This document shows, in pieces, positions 8,621-19,428 of a stretch of DNA of 64,000 bases. Positions within the stretch are counted from its first letter, which is position 1, and every line of letters starts with the position of its first letter. The stretch comes from Candidatus Nitrotoga sp. MKT. Lineage in GTDB: Bacteria > Pseudomonadota > Gammaproteobacteria > Burkholderiales > Gallionellaceae. The DNA lies in NCBI GenBank assembly GCA_003402345.1, contig QFXH01000008.1, forward strand, positions 60,770-124,769, given 5' to 3'. The position numbers and the translations under genes were made by a program. The notes under the pieces are model-generated. The model had not been told where the DNA came from. It saw nothing but the letters and a program-made list of their open reading frames with translations, and ran no database searches.

Positions 8621-10102
8621 ATGCCACGTTACGACAAATCACTCGTTTGGTTTCGCCGCGATTTGCGCTGTGATGACCACGCCGCCCTGCATTACGCGCT
8701 CAAAGAAAGCCGCCTGGTGTTTTGTGCTTTCATTTTTGATAAACAAATCTTAGATCCGCTTTTGGTTTGTGGTGCGCGGGCGGATCGCCGGGTAGAATTT
8801 ATCCACGCCAGCCTGCAATCACTCGACGATGAATTAAAACGGCGCGGCGGCGCCTTGATTGTGCGCCATGCCGATGCGGTTGCCGTCATACCTGAGCTTG
8901 CGCAAGAACTGGGCATTGATGCGGTATTCGTCAATCATGATTACGAACCGCAGGCAATCACACGCGACAACACGGTAGAAAAACATCTCAAGGCTGACGG
9001 CCGTGCTTGGCATAGCTATAAGGACCAGGTGATTTTCGAAAAAGATGAAGTGCTGTCACTGGCTGGCAAACCATTTTCAGTTTTTACCCCTTACAAAAAT
9101 GCTTGGCTGAAAAATGTTCAGTCCATCACTGGATTATTCGATCTTTCTTGCCTTGCACCCCACGATACCAGGTCAGGGCAAGGTACATTGACCTCGCCCG
9201 CTAAACTATCACCGATGCCCTCGCTGGCAGCCATGGGATTTGAAACAACCAATTTATCCAAACTGAGTATTACGCCAGGGATGCAAGGGGCGCAGGCATT
9301 GCTGGATGATTTTTTGCCGCGCATGAAAAATTATCGCGATGCGCGTGATTTTCCGGCAGTCAAAGGGCCATCTTATCTTTCGGTACATTTGCGTTTTGGT
9401 ACCATATCGATTCGTGCACTGGCGCGTCATGCGATGCAGGCAATCGCCTCAGGCCAAGGTAATGAAGGTGCGATGACCTGGTTGTCGGAGCTGGTATGGC
9501 GCGACTTCTATTTCATGATCCTGTATCAGCACCCGCATATCGTGCAGCGTGCATTCAAGCCGGAGTACGACCGTATCCAATGGGAATCCGGCTCCGCAGC
9601 TGATGCGGCCTTCACAGCCTGGTGTGAGGGGCGCACCGGGTATCCATTGATTGATGCCGCTATGCTTCAGCTAAATCAGACCGGCTATATGCACAACCGG
9701 TTGCGCATGGTGACTGCGAGTTTCTTGACCAAGGACTTGGGTATTGACTGGCGCCGTGGGGAGCAATATTTCGCGCTGAAATTAAATGATTTTGATTTGG
9801 CTGCGAATAATGGTGGTTGGCAGTGGGCCGCTTCGTCTGGTTGCGATGCCCAGCCTTATTTTCGGATCTTCAATCCAATCACACAATCAGAAAAATTCGA
9901 TGCCGAAGGAAAGTTTATACGGCGCTATTTGCCACAATTGGCAAAACTTGATACCAAACGTATTCATACACCCTGGCTACTCCCTGAAGCAGAGCGGATA
10001 AAGGCGGGGATTACCTTAGGTGAAAATTATCCTGCACCGATTGTTATGCACGACCAAGCACGCCTGAAAACACTGGAGCGTTATGCGGTAGTCAAAAAAT
10101 GA
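8621..10102 (+). CDS. phrB: Deoxyribodipyrimidine photolyase (CPD photolyase)
   Basis: 493 residues, standard class I photolyase length. The N-terminal alpha/beta antenna domain begins 'SLVWFRRDLRCDDHAAL'. The C-terminal FAD domain contains 'GEQYFALKLNDFDLAANNGG' and 'WQWAASSGCDAQPYFRIFNP', the hallmark flavin and substrate pocket, as well as 'WLSELVWRDFYFMILYQHP'. The enzyme uses blue light to split cyclobutane pyrimidine dimers. It is divergent from the pch cluster and ends at a bidirectional terminator (10175-10199). The Shine-Dalgarno is weak. Confidence 0.95.
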   Translation: MPRYDKSLVWFRRDLRCDDHAALHYALKESRLVFCAFIFDKQILDPLLVCGARADRRVEFIHASLQSLDDELKRRGGALIVRHADAVAVIPELAQELGIDAVFVNHDYEPQAITRDNTVEKHLKADGRAWHSYKDQVIFEKDEVLSLAGKPFSVFTPYKNAWLKNVQSITGLFDLSCLAPHDTRSGQGTLTSPAKLSPMPSLAAMGFETTNLSKLSITPGMQGAQALLDDFLPRMKNYRDARDFPAVKGPSYLSVHLRFGTISIRALARHAMQAIASGQGNEGAMTWLSELVWRDFYFMILYQHPHIVQRAFKPEYDRIQWESGSAADAAFTAWCEGRTGYPLIDAAMLQLNQTGYMHNRLRMVTASFLTKDLGIDWRRGEQYFALKLNDFDLAANNGGWQWAASSGCDAQPYFRIFNPITQSEKFDAEGKFIRRYLPQLAKLDTKRIHTPWLLPEAERIKAGITLGENYPAPIVMHDQARLKTLERYAVVKK

Positions 10103-10174
10103 ACTGCGTTTTACTAATCAAGTAATCAGCGCATTCATGGGTTATAGGATTTTTTGAGGGGTGTATCTAAAAAA

Positions 10175-10199
10175 CCCCCGGCTTCGCCGGGGGTTTTTT
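10175..10199. terminator. Bidirectional rho-independent terminator
   Basis: CCCCCGGC (10175-10182) pairs perfectly with GCCGGGGG (10186-10193) around a TTC loop. It is flanked by an A-run on the left and T6 on the right, so it works in both directions. It should end phrB (+) and the small secreted-protein gene at 10202-10360 (-). Confidence 0.9.
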
Positions 10200-10201
10200 A
10201 A

Positions 10202-10360
10202 TTATTTTTTCAAACCATCAATACAAGCTTGAATTTTTGCATGGTCACCAGCATGAGTTTTTTGGCAATCTGCTGCCGACTGAGGGGTACTTGTTGCGTA
10301 TGACGGCAAAGCAACAAAAACTGCCACCGCAAAAACCAGCATATCCATAAAATTTTTCAT
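10202..10360 (-). CDS. Small secreted protein, paralog 1 (52 aa)
   Basis: A 52-residue ORF. A signal peptide ('MLVFAVAVFVALPSYA') is followed by a mature part of about 29 residues with two cysteines, ending 'CQKTHAGDHAKIQACIDGLKK' without its last residue counted; the two Cys could form one disulfide. AAAGGA lies 9 bases before the ATG. The downstream terminator at 10175-10199 faces this strand too. A second copy lies 80 bp upstream (10441-10596) with an almost identical C-terminus. I do not recognise the family. A secreted or periplasmic role is inferred from the signal peptide only. Confidence 0.7.
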   Translation of the reverse strand: MKNFMDMLVFAVAVFVALPSYATSTPQSAADCQKTHAGDHAKIQACIDGLKK

Positions 10361-10411
10361 AAATTAATTTCCTTTAATTTATTGGCCCTTACTATAGAGC
10401 ACACCTAAAAA

Positions 10412-10436
10412 CCCTCCGGCTTTGCTGGAGGGTTTT
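10412..10436 (-). terminator. Rho-independent terminator of second small gene
   Basis: CCCTCCGGC (10412-10420) pairs with GCTGGAGGG (10424-10432), with one G-T wobble and a 3-base loop. On the minus strand the hairpin is followed by TTTTTAG. It ends the 10441-10596 gene, so the two paralogs are separate transcription units. Confidence 0.85.
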
Positions 10437-10440
10437 CTAA

Positions 10441-10596
10441 TTATTTTTTCAAACCATCAATGCAAGCTTGAATTTTTGCATGGTCACCAGCATGAGCCTT
10501 TTGGCATTCTTCCGCCGACTGAGGGGCATTTGCAAATGCCGGCAAACTCACAACGGCCACCATAGTAAAAGCCAGCATACCTATTAAGTTTTTCAT
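10441..10596 (-). CDS. Small secreted protein, paralog 2 (51 aa)
   Basis: A 51-residue ORF with signal peptide 'MLAFTMVAVVSLPAFA' and a mature peptide of about 28 residues. The end 'AGDHAKIQACIDGLKK' is identical to paralog 1, and the two cysteines are kept. The Shine-Dalgarno AAAGG precedes the ATG. The signal peptides have diverged more than the mature parts, which suggests selection on the mature peptide. Function unknown. It has its own terminator at 10412-10436. The upstream region 10597-11033 is A/T-rich and carries a 19-bp palindrome at 10860-10878. Confidence 0.7.
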   Translation of the reverse strand: MKNLIGMLAFTMVAVVSLPAFANAPQSAEECQKAHAGDHAKIQACIDGLKK

Positions 10597-11033
10597 TAAT
10601 TAATTCCTTTAATAAAGTTAATTGAAAACTGACCTTATGCCAGTACTTAGCTAGTATGCAAAATTAATGCCACTTGTGATATATAACAAAAAAACAATAT
10701 TTTATTGAAGATGAGAATCATGCTTAACTGACATTAAAAACAATCATGTCGCTTACCAGGGACATTTTTTTATGGATGCTCATTAAGATATTGAATATAG
10801 ATTAAATAATTAGTCTCCAGTTAGCGACAGTTAATTTTTACTCTAATAAAAAATCCTCCTGTGATTTTTTAAATCACACATTGCAGCATTGCTGCTAAAG
10901 CTTAAATGCAGGCTTCTTTCCGTTGCATTCATCAGCCAACTTTTTGGTTGTTTAATTATGAATAATTAGTCAAATGAAGCTAACCATAGGCCAGAAACAT
11001 ATTAAAGATTGACACCACCTATGGAGTGCTAAC
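10597..11033. other. A/T-rich intergenic region
   Basis: About 440 bp between the small secreted-protein gene (-) and rlmM (+). No gene was found. It should contain both divergent promoters, a perfect palindrome (10860-10878) and a weaker ccaac-ttttt-gttgg-type hairpin near 10937-10951. Confidence 0.5.
10860..10878. promoter_or_regulatory. Perfect palindrome TGTGATTT-TTT-AAATCACA
   Basis: The two 8-base arms are exact complements around a 3-base centre. The ends resemble CRP half-sites (TGTGA/TCACA), but the spacing is 9 rather than 6, so this is not a standard CRP or FNR box. It is a candidate operator for the divergent small-protein or rlmM promoters. Confidence 0.35.
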
Positions 11034-12080
11034 ATGCGCGCCATGAGCACACCAAATCCAGCAAAATCACAACAATGGCTACTGTATTGTCGTCCCGGCT
11101 TTGAACGAGAGTGCCTGCAGGAAACACAGGCAGCGCCACTCGAAGTCAGCGCCAATAGCGGCTTTCTCATTCTTCAGGGCAAACCGCGCCTGCATTATGG
11201 CCAACTCACGTTCACCCGCCAGATAGTCACCCTGCTAGCCGAAGTTAGCGAGCTGCCCGATCGCGACCGCCTCACTCCGCTGCTTGCGGCCATACCCGAT
11301 GCACCTGCGCAATTCAGCGCACTGTGGCTGGAAACGCCTGACACTAACGATGGCAAAACCCTGTCCGGTTTTATCAAGCGCTTTCAGCCCCTGCTGGAAG
11401 AAAAGCTGCGTGTCAGCGGACGTATGGCTGAAGTCCCCCGCTTGCCCCGTCTGCATATCTTTTTCCCTGACAAGGATCGCGCGCTGATCGGTATAAGTGA
11501 TCCGCAAAACAGCGCAGCAACAGCGATGGGCATCTTGCGCATGAAAATGCCCTATGAAGCGCCTAGTCGTTCTGTGCTCAAGCTGGCCGAAGCTTTTGAG
11601 GTGTTTTTATCCGAGGACGAAAAAATACAATGGATCAGGCCGGGAATGCGCGCGGTAGACTTGGGTGCAGCGCCCGGTGGCTGGACTTGGCATCTTGTCA
11701 GTCTGGGTATGCAAGTGGTGGCAGTTGATAACGGCCCGCTCAAAGGCGTAGTGGCCGATCACCCCTCAGTTAAACATCTCCGTCAGGATGGTTTCCGCTA
11801 TCGCCCCAAACACGCGGTAGATTGGCTGGTATGCGACATGATAGAGCAACCGGGGCGGGTGGCCGCACTGGTCGCTGACTGGGTCGCCAGCGGCTCAGCT
11901 AGCCGTGCCTTTTTCAACCTTAAACTGCCGATGAAGAAACGCGTGGAAGCCTTGAAAGAAGCGCTCGCCAGCATCCGTGAAGTACTGGATAAAAAAGGCT
12001 TTAAGTATCGCTTGCAAGCGAAGCAGCTATACCATGACCGTGAAGAAGTGACTGTGTTTTTGGCCAGGATTAAACGCTAA
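11034..12080 (+). CDS. rlmM: 23S rRNA 2'-O-ribose C2498 methyltransferase RlmM
   Basis: 348 residues, the usual RlmM size. An N-terminal THUMP-like region comes first ('WLLYCRPGFERECLQE'). The Rossmann SAM-binding domain has 'VDLGAAPGGWTWHLVSLG' at about residues 205-222. The RrmJ/FtsJ-type catalytic Lys and Asp are expected in 'WLVCDMIE' and 'FFNLKLPMKKR'. The enzyme methylates the ribose of C2498 in 23S rRNA before assembly. The start at 11034 is preceded by GGAG at a good distance; a second ATG lies three codons on. Monocistronic. Confidence 0.93.
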   Translation: MRAMSTPNPAKSQQWLLYCRPGFERECLQETQAAPLEVSANSGFLILQGKPRLHYGQLTFTRQIVTLLAEVSELPDRDRLTPLLAAIPDAPAQFSALWLETPDTNDGKTLSGFIKRFQPLLEEKLRVSGRMAEVPRLPRLHIFFPDKDRALIGISDPQNSAATAMGILRMKMPYEAPSRSVLKLAEAFEVFLSEDEKIQWIRPGMRAVDLGAAPGGWTWHLVSLGMQVVAVDNGPLKGVVADHPSVKHLRQDGFRYRPKHAVDWLVCDMIEQPGRVAALVADWVASGSASRAFFNLKLPMKKRVEALKEALASIREVLDKKGFKYRLQAKQLYHDREEVTVFLARIKR

Positions 12081-12206
12081 AACAAATAAGGGCTTACCAA
12101 GCCATGCTGTTAACGGAGTTGGTGCCGTACAGTTTCTTCCTGGCCGGTATTCACTCAAATAATCCATGTTAGAATTATCCAGCCATAAGACTATATAAGG
12201 AATTTT

Positions 12207-12443
12207 ATGCTACACGAATACCGCGACATCATTACCAAAATGAAACAAAATAATGCAGCTAACGCCCATTTTTTGAAAATTTTCGACAAACACAATGCGC
12301 TTGATAGCCAAATCACCAAAGCTGAAAACGGCGAAGTTCATTTGACTGATAATGAACTTGAGATACTTAAAAAAGAAAAATTGCTTCTCAAAGATGAAGC
12401 TTACACATTGATCATGCGTTACAAAAAAGAACATAATCTTTAA
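12207..12443 (+). CDS. YdcH family (DUF465) small helical protein
   Basis: 78 residues, highly charged and helical, with the DUF465 pattern 'FLKIFDKHNALDSQITKAE' and 'EILKKEKLLLKDE'. Family members are short coiled-coil proteins of unknown function. An AAGGA Shine-Dalgarno stands 9 bases before the ATG. It is a single gene between rlmM and grxD. Confidence 0.8.
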   Translation: MLHEYRDIITKMKQNNAANAHFLKIFDKHNALDSQITKAENGEVHLTDNELEILKKEKLLLKDEAYTLIMRYKKEHNL

Positions 12444-12694
12444 ATTTTTTGTTTTCAGACTACTTGTTATCCCTAGGTAGTCAGTCAATTCTATCAGGCA
12501 ACAAAGCAACAATCTTCATCGCAAGAATTAAGAGGGGGCAGGCTTAAATATTTCTGCTAGATTTCATGTGAGGCGTCCCCAATAGTGGCTTTCTATTTGG
12601 CACTAACAGCGCCCGTGTAATTCTTGACCCGACAGTAAACGTACTGCTAAGATACCCAGTGAATCACTCAACTAAATTTTTAGAGGCTATTAAC

Positions 12695-13003
12695 ATGGAC
12701 GTACAAGAGTTAATCAAAGAACAAGTAAGTAGCTATCCTGTGGTGTTATATATGAAAGGCACGCCAGAATCTCCACAATGTGGGTTTTCTGCAAATGTGG
12801 TGCAAGTGCTCAATGCGTGCGGTGTGTCTGGTCTTTTTACTGTTAACGTACTTGCTGATCCGGAAATCCGCCAAGGCATTAAGGATTTTTCTAATTGGCC
12901 AACCGTTCCTCAACTCTATATCCATGGTGAATTTATCGGCGGCTCGGATATCGTAACTGAGCTGTATAAAAATGGTGGGCTGAAAAGAATGCTCCATTCA
13001 TAG
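12695..13003 (+). CDS. grxD: Monothiol glutaredoxin, Grx4 type
   Basis: 102 residues with the CGFS active site in 'SPQCGFSANVV' (about residues 29-39) and the glutathione-binding 'WPTVPQLYIHGEFIGGSDIV'. These proteins carry [2Fe-2S] clusters with glutathione and deliver them to target proteins, often with BolA partners. The start at 12695 has a GAGG Shine-Dalgarno; the frame is open further upstream to 12659, but that would add a non-conserved tail. A strong terminator follows at 13033-13056. Confidence 0.93.
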   Translation: MDVQELIKEQVSSYPVVLYMKGTPESPQCGFSANVVQVLNACGVSGLFTVNVLADPEIRQGIKDFSNWPTVPQLYIHGEFIGGSDIVTELYKNGGLKRMLHS

Positions 13004-13032
13004 AGAAATGGTTTCAGGTATTGGTTTTTCTG

Positions 13033-13056
13033 GGCGACCGCAAGGTCGCCTTTTTT
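13033..13056 (+). terminator. Rho-independent terminator after grxD
   Basis: GGCGACC (13033-13039), loop GCAA, GGTCGCC (13044-13050), then T6. A textbook hairpin placed 30 bp after the grxD stop, converging on argH. Confidence 0.92.
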
Positions 13057-13061
13057 ATTAT

Positions 13062-14456
<1,395 letters not shown>

Positions 14457-14501
14457 CGTCTCTTGTCCAGAATATGCGGTATATACAGAGATATATCTGT
14501 C

Positions 14502-15542
14502 ATGCCAAATATGCAAAGTATAAATCAAAACACGTTACCTGATTTTCGTAACTTGGGTGTCATGTTGCGGAGCCTGTTGCTAGTCAATGGCATGGGACTG
14601 TTGGTTGCCATTGCACAAGCATCATCCTGGCAGGATATTGTAGAGCGCCTGATAAACACTTCAGCGCTGCTGCAACCCGTATTGTTGTTGAACTTGTCGC
14701 TATTGTTCATGTTTAACCCTTGGCTAGCGCGACTAACCTACAAACAAGGTGCCACTATAGTGCTGCTATTGGCAATGGCTGCCCCACTGATGATTTACCA
14801 TTTGGGGGGCAAGCTATCTATTTACACCATAGGGCATGGGAATTTCCATTCTGAGCGCGCCATCTTGCTTGGTAGTGTTATTGCGGGCCTTTTGTTAATT
14901 TATTTTCGCTTTCGTGCCTATCCGCTTTCCCCTGCCTTGGATGCAGCGCGCTTGCAAGCCTTACAGGCCCGTATCCGTCCGCACTTTTTGTTTAACAGTA
15001 TTAATGCGGTGCTGGGTATTGTTCGCGCCGACCCTAAGCGTGCCGAGACCGCATTGGAAGATATGGCCGATTTGTTCCGCATGGCGATGGCCCACGATGG
15101 CGATTTAGTGACGGTACGGCGAGAAGTAGCGCTTGCGCGTCAGTATCTTGCGTTGGAACAATTACGCTTGGGCGAACGTCTAAAGGTTAACTGGTGTACC
15201 GAAAATATGCCGGATGATGCGCTACTGCCACCGCTAATATTACAGCCGTTACTTGAAAATGCAGTATATCACGGTATTGAGCCTCTGGCTGAAGGCGGGC
15301 TGGTCGATATCAAACTGTATCGCAACGGCAATGAAATGCACCTTGAAATGTATAATCCGCGTCAAGAACAAGGCAGCCACCATATAGGCAATAAAATTGC
15401 ATTAAGCAATATCCGTGAACGTTTAGCGCTGCAATTCGATACCGAAGCAAGTTATACAGTGGAAATTGGCAAGAATTTTTACCGTGTGCATATCAAGCTG
15501 CCCTATGTTAAGGAATCCCCACAGCCCCCGTCCTCCTTGTGA
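14502..15542 (+). CDS. LytS/AlgZ-type sensor histidine kinase
   Basis: About 346 residues from ATG 14502; another ATG lies three codons on, and the frame is open back to 14445. Four hydrophobic segments in the first 150 residues anchor it in the inner membrane. The His_kinase domain has '[19 protein letters not shown]', whose His is the phosphorylation site, and the ATP-binding N-box '[18 protein letters not shown]'. It pairs with the LytTR regulator 72 bp downstream. In Pseudomonas the AlgZ/AlgR pair is likewise found near argH and hemC. The signal sensed is unknown. Confidence 0.88.
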   Translation: MPNMQSINQNTLPDFRNLGVMLRSLLLVNGMGLLVAIAQASSWQDIVERLINTSALLQPVLLLNLSLLFMFNPWLARLTYKQGATIVLLLAMAAPLMIYHLGGKLSIYTIGHGNFHSERAILLGSVIAGLLLIYFRFRAYPLSPALDAARLQALQARIRPHFLFNSINAVLGIVRADPKRAETALEDMADLFRMAMAHDGDLVTVRREVALARQYLALEQLRLGERLKVNWCTENMPDDALLPPLILQPLLENAVYHGIEPLAEGGLVDIKLYRNGNEMHLEMYNPRQEQGSHHIGNKIALSNIRERLALQFDTEASYTVEIGKNFYRVHIKLPYVKESPQPPSSL

Positions 15543-15614
15543 GAGAACAAGAGTAAAAACTCTTGCGTGGGAAACGAAAGGGATGTTGTTTGGTGTTATT
15601 TCAAGGAGAGCTCA

Positions 15615-16379
15615 ATGAATGATGTTGAAATCCCCCTTACTGTTTTTATAGTGGATGACGAACCGCCTGCACGCAATCGCCTCAAAGATTTGCTTACCGA
15701 TTGCGCCGCACAGCTGCCGCTGCAATTAATGGGTGAAGCAGGTAACGGACACGAGGCGCTGGATAAGTTATCCGAAATGCAAGTTGATGTTGTTCTGGTA
15801 GATATTCGAATGCCAAAAATGGATGGAATCGAACTGGCGCAGCATCTCAACAAGCTACCTAAACCACCAGCAATCATTTTTACTACTGCTTATGATGTTT
15901 ACGCCATTCAGGCTTTTGAGTTGCATGCCGTTGACTATTTGCTCAAACCTATTCGGCTCGGGCGTTTATCTGAGGCTCTTACGCGCGCGCGTTCTGCCGT
16001 GCCAGTACAAAACGAAAAACTACAGAAGCTTTCCCCTGAGCCGCGCAAAAATATTGCAATTCACGAGCGGGGTAAGGTTCATCTTATTCCCATAGAGCAG
16101 GTACTATACCTGCGTGCCGAACTGAAATACATCACTGTCCGCACCGTGGAACGCGAATATCTGACCGAGGAATCACTTAGTGCACTGGAAAAAGAGTTTG
16201 CCACACGTTTCATTCGTATCCACCGCAATTGTTTGGTGGCGAAAAACGAGATCGTCGGTTTTGAAAAAGTTGCCGATGAAAAAAGCGGTGACTCACACTG
16301 GACAGTGAATCTCAGAAATTTGCACGAGATGTTACCAATCAGTCGCAGGCAGCAGTTTATTGTGAAAGAGTTTGGTTAG
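15615..16379 (+). CDS. LytTR-family response regulator, AlgR-type
   Basis: 254 residues. The receiver domain (about 8-125) has the acidic 'VDDEPPARNRL' and the phospho-acceptor Asp in 'VLVDIRMPKMDG'. The LytTR DNA-binding domain (about 145-250) contains 'YLRAELKYITVRT' and 'RFIRIHRNCLV'. Regulators of this kind bind imperfect direct repeats and control, for example, exopolysaccharide, pili or virulence genes. The start at 15615 has AAGGAG; the longer frame to 15567 is not conserved. It is cotranscribed with the upstream kinase. A GGTTGGCA/TGCCAACC inverted repeat lies at about 16381-16416, just past its stop. Confidence 0.9.
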   Translation: MNDVEIPLTVFIVDDEPPARNRLKDLLTDCAAQLPLQLMGEAGNGHEALDKLSEMQVDVVLVDIRMPKMDGIELAQHLNKLPKPPAIIFTTAYDVYAIQAFELHAVDYLLKPIRLGRLSEALTRARSAVPVQNEKLQKLSPEPRKNIAIHERGKVHLIPIEQVLYLRAELKYITVRTVEREYLTEESLSALEKEFATRFIRIHRNCLVAKNEIVGFEKVADEKSGDSHWTVNLRNLHEMLPISRRQQFIVKEFG

Positions 16380-16535
16380 GTGGTTGGCAGAAACACGTTT
16401 TATTCATCTTGCCAACCTAACCAAAATTAAAGTTTGCTGTCCCTAGAATACATATAGATGTTACAAACTGACTGACCGTACCAAAAGGTTCTTCAGGATT
16501 AACATGAAAAATGAGTGGCAATCATATTGCCTCAA

Positions 16536-19310
16536 CTATCCGCTATTCCGCAGTCCCGCCGCAATTCCGTTAATGGTCAGGTGTATCGCACGCTTCACTA
16601 GATAGTGGGTGTCACCTGAACGGTGACGGTGTAATAACCCCACTTGCAGGTGGTTAAGCGGGTCGATATAGGGAGTACGCGTGGTAAGGCTGCGCGCCAA
16701 AGTTGGATTGCCTTCCAGCAAGGTGGTTGCGCCAGTGATGGCAAATAGCATATCCACAGTCCGCTGCCATTCAGTCTCTATCATGTTGAAAATGGTGTGA
16801 CGCAAGGCTTCATCCGGCACTAGTTCGGCATAACGTGAGGCGATACCCATGTCGGTTTTGGACAAAACCATGTCCATGTTGGAGAGCAGGCCGCGAAAAA
16901 ATGCCCAGTTTTTGTACATGGCTTGTAATTGTTGTAGTCCAGTTTCACCTTCACGTTCAATAAATTGGTGTATCGCGCTGCCAAAACCATACCAGCCAGG
17001 TAACAGTACACGATTCAAGCTCCAACTAAACACCCAAGGAATAGCGCGCAGATCTTCAATATTGTTGGATGCCTTGCGCGAGGAAGGGCGACTGCCGATA
17101 TTGAGTTCAGCAATTTCCCGAATTGGAGTAGCGGCAAAAAAATAATCGGTAAAACCGGGAGTCTCATATACCAGCTTGCGGTAGGTGGCGAAAGCATCCA
17201 GGCTGAGCGCTTCCGCAATGCGGAGGTATTCCGGCATAGGGCTGTTGTCATCATGATCTCCATGATGGTGCAATAATGTAGCCTCCATAGTGGCGGCGAT
17301 AAGAATTTCCAGATTACGCCGCCCGATGTCAGGGTCAGAGTATTTACTGGCGATAACTTCACCCTGCTCGGTAATGCGAATTTGGGCGTTCACGCTGCCC
17401 GGTGGCTGCGCTAAGATAGCCTCGTAACTTGGGCCACCGCCACGCCCTACTGTGCCGCCTCGGCCATGGAAAAGACGCAATTCAATGCCATGATTCTCAA
17501 ACACTTTAACCAGTTCGAGTTCAGCCTTATAGAGTTCCCAATTGGCAGTAAGGTAACCGCCATCTTTGTTGCTATCGGAATAACCTAGCATTACTTCCTG
17601 CGTATCACCACGACTTTTTAACAATTCGCGATAAAGCGGAATAGAAAATAAGTCATTCATGATTACGCCGCAAGCACGTAAATCGGCGATAGTCTCAAAC
17701 AACGGAATGATATTGAGGTGCAGCTCATAACCACTGCCCAGCAAGCCGACCTGTTGCAACATTAAAGCCACTTCGAGTAAGTCGCTTACCGCATCAGTTT
17801 TGGAAATGATGTAGTTAGGCAGTGCGATGTGACCGAAACGGTGGTGAATTTTTGCGGCTACTTGCATCAAACGCAACTCACTTTGAGCAATATCAGAAAA
17901 TGTGTCCAAATCACTGGCCAATGTATTACCTGCCTGCAATGCCTTAATTAGGACACTACGGCGATTTTCTTCATCTAATTTGGAGTAATCGGCGTCACCC
18001 GCCTTGGCGAGTAATTCACTCACTACTTGTTCATGCACGCCACTGTGCTGGCGCATATCCAACGGCGCGAGATGGAAGCCGAATACCTCGACGGCGCGGC
18101 GCAGATAAGCCACCCGTCCGCGCGCCAAATACAACGCACCATGTTGTTCCAGCGAGTGAATAATAATGTCAAGATCGGCTATATATTCTTGCGCATTAGC
18201 ATAAGGTTTGGCATCTTGACCAACGGCATGCAAATGCTTGACGTGATGTCCGAGCCGTTCCGTCGTGGCTACCAAACGCGAGTAGATGGCAATTAGCGCA
18301 CGGCGATAGGGTTCATCTTCGCGGCTTACCGCTTTGTCCGGCGATAGCGCGGCAAATTCCTCTAATTCCTGGCTGACTTTTACTAGCCGGGTAGATAGAC
18401 TGAGTCGCGTACCGAGCAGATGGGTTTCTGTCAAATAGTATTCCAGTGTCGTAGCTGAATGCCGCATAGCGGCATCCAGCATGACTTGGTGTGTGACAAA
18501 TGGGTTCCCATCACGGTCACCGCCGATCCAGCTGCCAACACGCAAAAATGGCGGAACGCGCAGACGCTGACCAAAACGCGTTTCTATCTGTTTTTCCAAA
18601 CTGGCATAAATCTTGGGGATTTCGCTGAAAAAGGTATAGCGATAATAGGCGAGCCCATTTTTTACTTCATCCGGTACTGTTAATTTTGACGTGCGTAACA
18701 TGCGCGTGTGCCACAGAATCAGCACAAAGCGGCGCAATGCCTCTTCATTATCGGCAAGCTCATCTGGCGTCATGTCAATTCGATCGCGGTCTGATAGCAG
18801 GCTGGCGATGATGAGCTGGCAGTCGAGGATACTTTTTCGTTGTACCTCGGTAGGGTGCGCGGTGAGCACCGGTGATATCAGTGCCTTATTGAGAAAAGCC
18901 TGCATAGTCTCGGCAGAAATATGCTTTTCCTGTATACGATCAAGAGCAAGTTGCACACTTCCCTCTTGTGGCGGTGAACCGGCATTGAGATGGGCGCGGC
19001 GACGACGGTTATGGTGCAAGTCTTCAGCAATGTTGGATAATTGCGAGAAATAACTGAAAGCGCGAACTACGGACAAGGTATCGCGTGGTGATAATGCATC
19101 CAAGATTTGTTCCAATTGATCGCGGTCGCGCTCATCTTGGGTCTTGCGGAAATGCACTGCACAGCGCCGCACGTTCTCGACCAAATCGAAGGTTTTGTCA
19201 CCCTCTTGCTCACGCAAGGTGTCACCAAGGATACGTCCGAGCAGGCGAATGTCTTCGCGCAATGGCATGTCTTTAGAATATATGTCGGTAGGCGTGGCGA
19301 GCAAATTCAT
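16536..19310 (-). CDS. ppc: Phosphoenolpyruvate carboxylase
   Basis: 924 residues, full length. Signatures include 'LTAHPTEVQRKSIL' (catalytic His), 'FHGRGGTVGRGGGPSYEAIL' (PEP-binding loop) and 'LGYSDSNKDGGYLTANWELY'. The C-terminus '...LRNSG' keeps the family's NxG-like end needed for activity. The enzyme fixes bicarbonate onto PEP to give oxaloacetate, refilling the TCA cycle; in serine-cycle organisms it is also the CO2-fixing step. It is divergent from hemC, with about 120 bp between them. The malyl-CoA lyase/malate-CoA ligase operon at 51.5-54.5 kb could use its C4 products. Confidence 0.97.
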   Translation of the reverse strand: MNLLATPTDIYSKDMPLREDIRLLGRILGDTLREQEGDKTFDLVENVRRCAVHFRKTQDERDRDQLEQILDALSPRDTLSVVRAFSYFSQLSNIAEDLHHNRRRRAHLNAGSPPQEGSVQLALDRIQEKHISAETMQAFLNKALISPVLTAHPTEVQRKSILDCQLIIASLLSDRDRIDMTPDELADNEEALRRFVLILWHTRMLRTSKLTVPDEVKNGLAYYRYTFFSEIPKIYASLEKQIETRFGQRLRVPPFLRVGSWIGGDRDGNPFVTHQVMLDAAMRHSATTLEYYLTETHLLGTRLSLSTRLVKVSQELEEFAALSPDKAVSREDEPYRRALIAIYSRLVATTERLGHHVKHLHAVGQDAKPYANAQEYIADLDIIIHSLEQHGALYLARGRVAYLRRAVEVFGFHLAPLDMRQHSGVHEQVVSELLAKAGDADYSKLDEENRRSVLIKALQAGNTLASDLDTFSDIAQSELRLMQVAAKIHHRFGHIALPNYIISKTDAVSDLLEVALMLQQVGLLGSGYELHLNIIPLFETIADLRACGVIMNDLFSIPLYRELLKSRGDTQEVMLGYSDSNKDGGYLTANWELYKAELELVKVFENHGIELRLFHGRGGTVGRGGGPSYEAILAQPPGSVNAQIRITEQGEVIASKYSDPDIGRRNLEILIAATMEATLLHHHGDHDDNSPMPEYLRIAEALSLDAFATYRKLVYETPGFTDYFFAATPIREIAELNIGSRPSSRKASNNIEDLRAIPWVFSWSLNRVLLPGWYGFGSAIHQFIEREGETGLQQLQAMYKNWAFFRGLLSNMDMVLSKTDMGIASRYAELVPDEALRHTIFNMIETEWQRTVDMLFAITGATTLLEGNPTLARSLTTRTPYIDPLNHLQVGLLHRHRSGDTHYLVKRAIHLTINGIAAGLRNSG

Positions 19311-19428
19311 GGTATTTATCTTCTAAAAGCAGGTATCTTTTACAGCATACGGTATAACGCGCGCGCAATAGGCTCATGTTAGAATGCGGCGCAATCGGAT
19401 TTACAACTTCAAGATTCAGGAAAACCTA

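Noticed and set aside
10860..10878. CRP or FNR site
   Set aside because: Half-sites look right for CRP but the spacer is 9, not 6, and the FNR core TTGAT-N4-ATCAA is absent.
12675..12690. Third copy of the 801/961 repeat arm before grxD
   Set aside because: Only 12 bases match (aatttttagagg), and they include the grxD Shine-Dalgarno, so chance similarity is likely.
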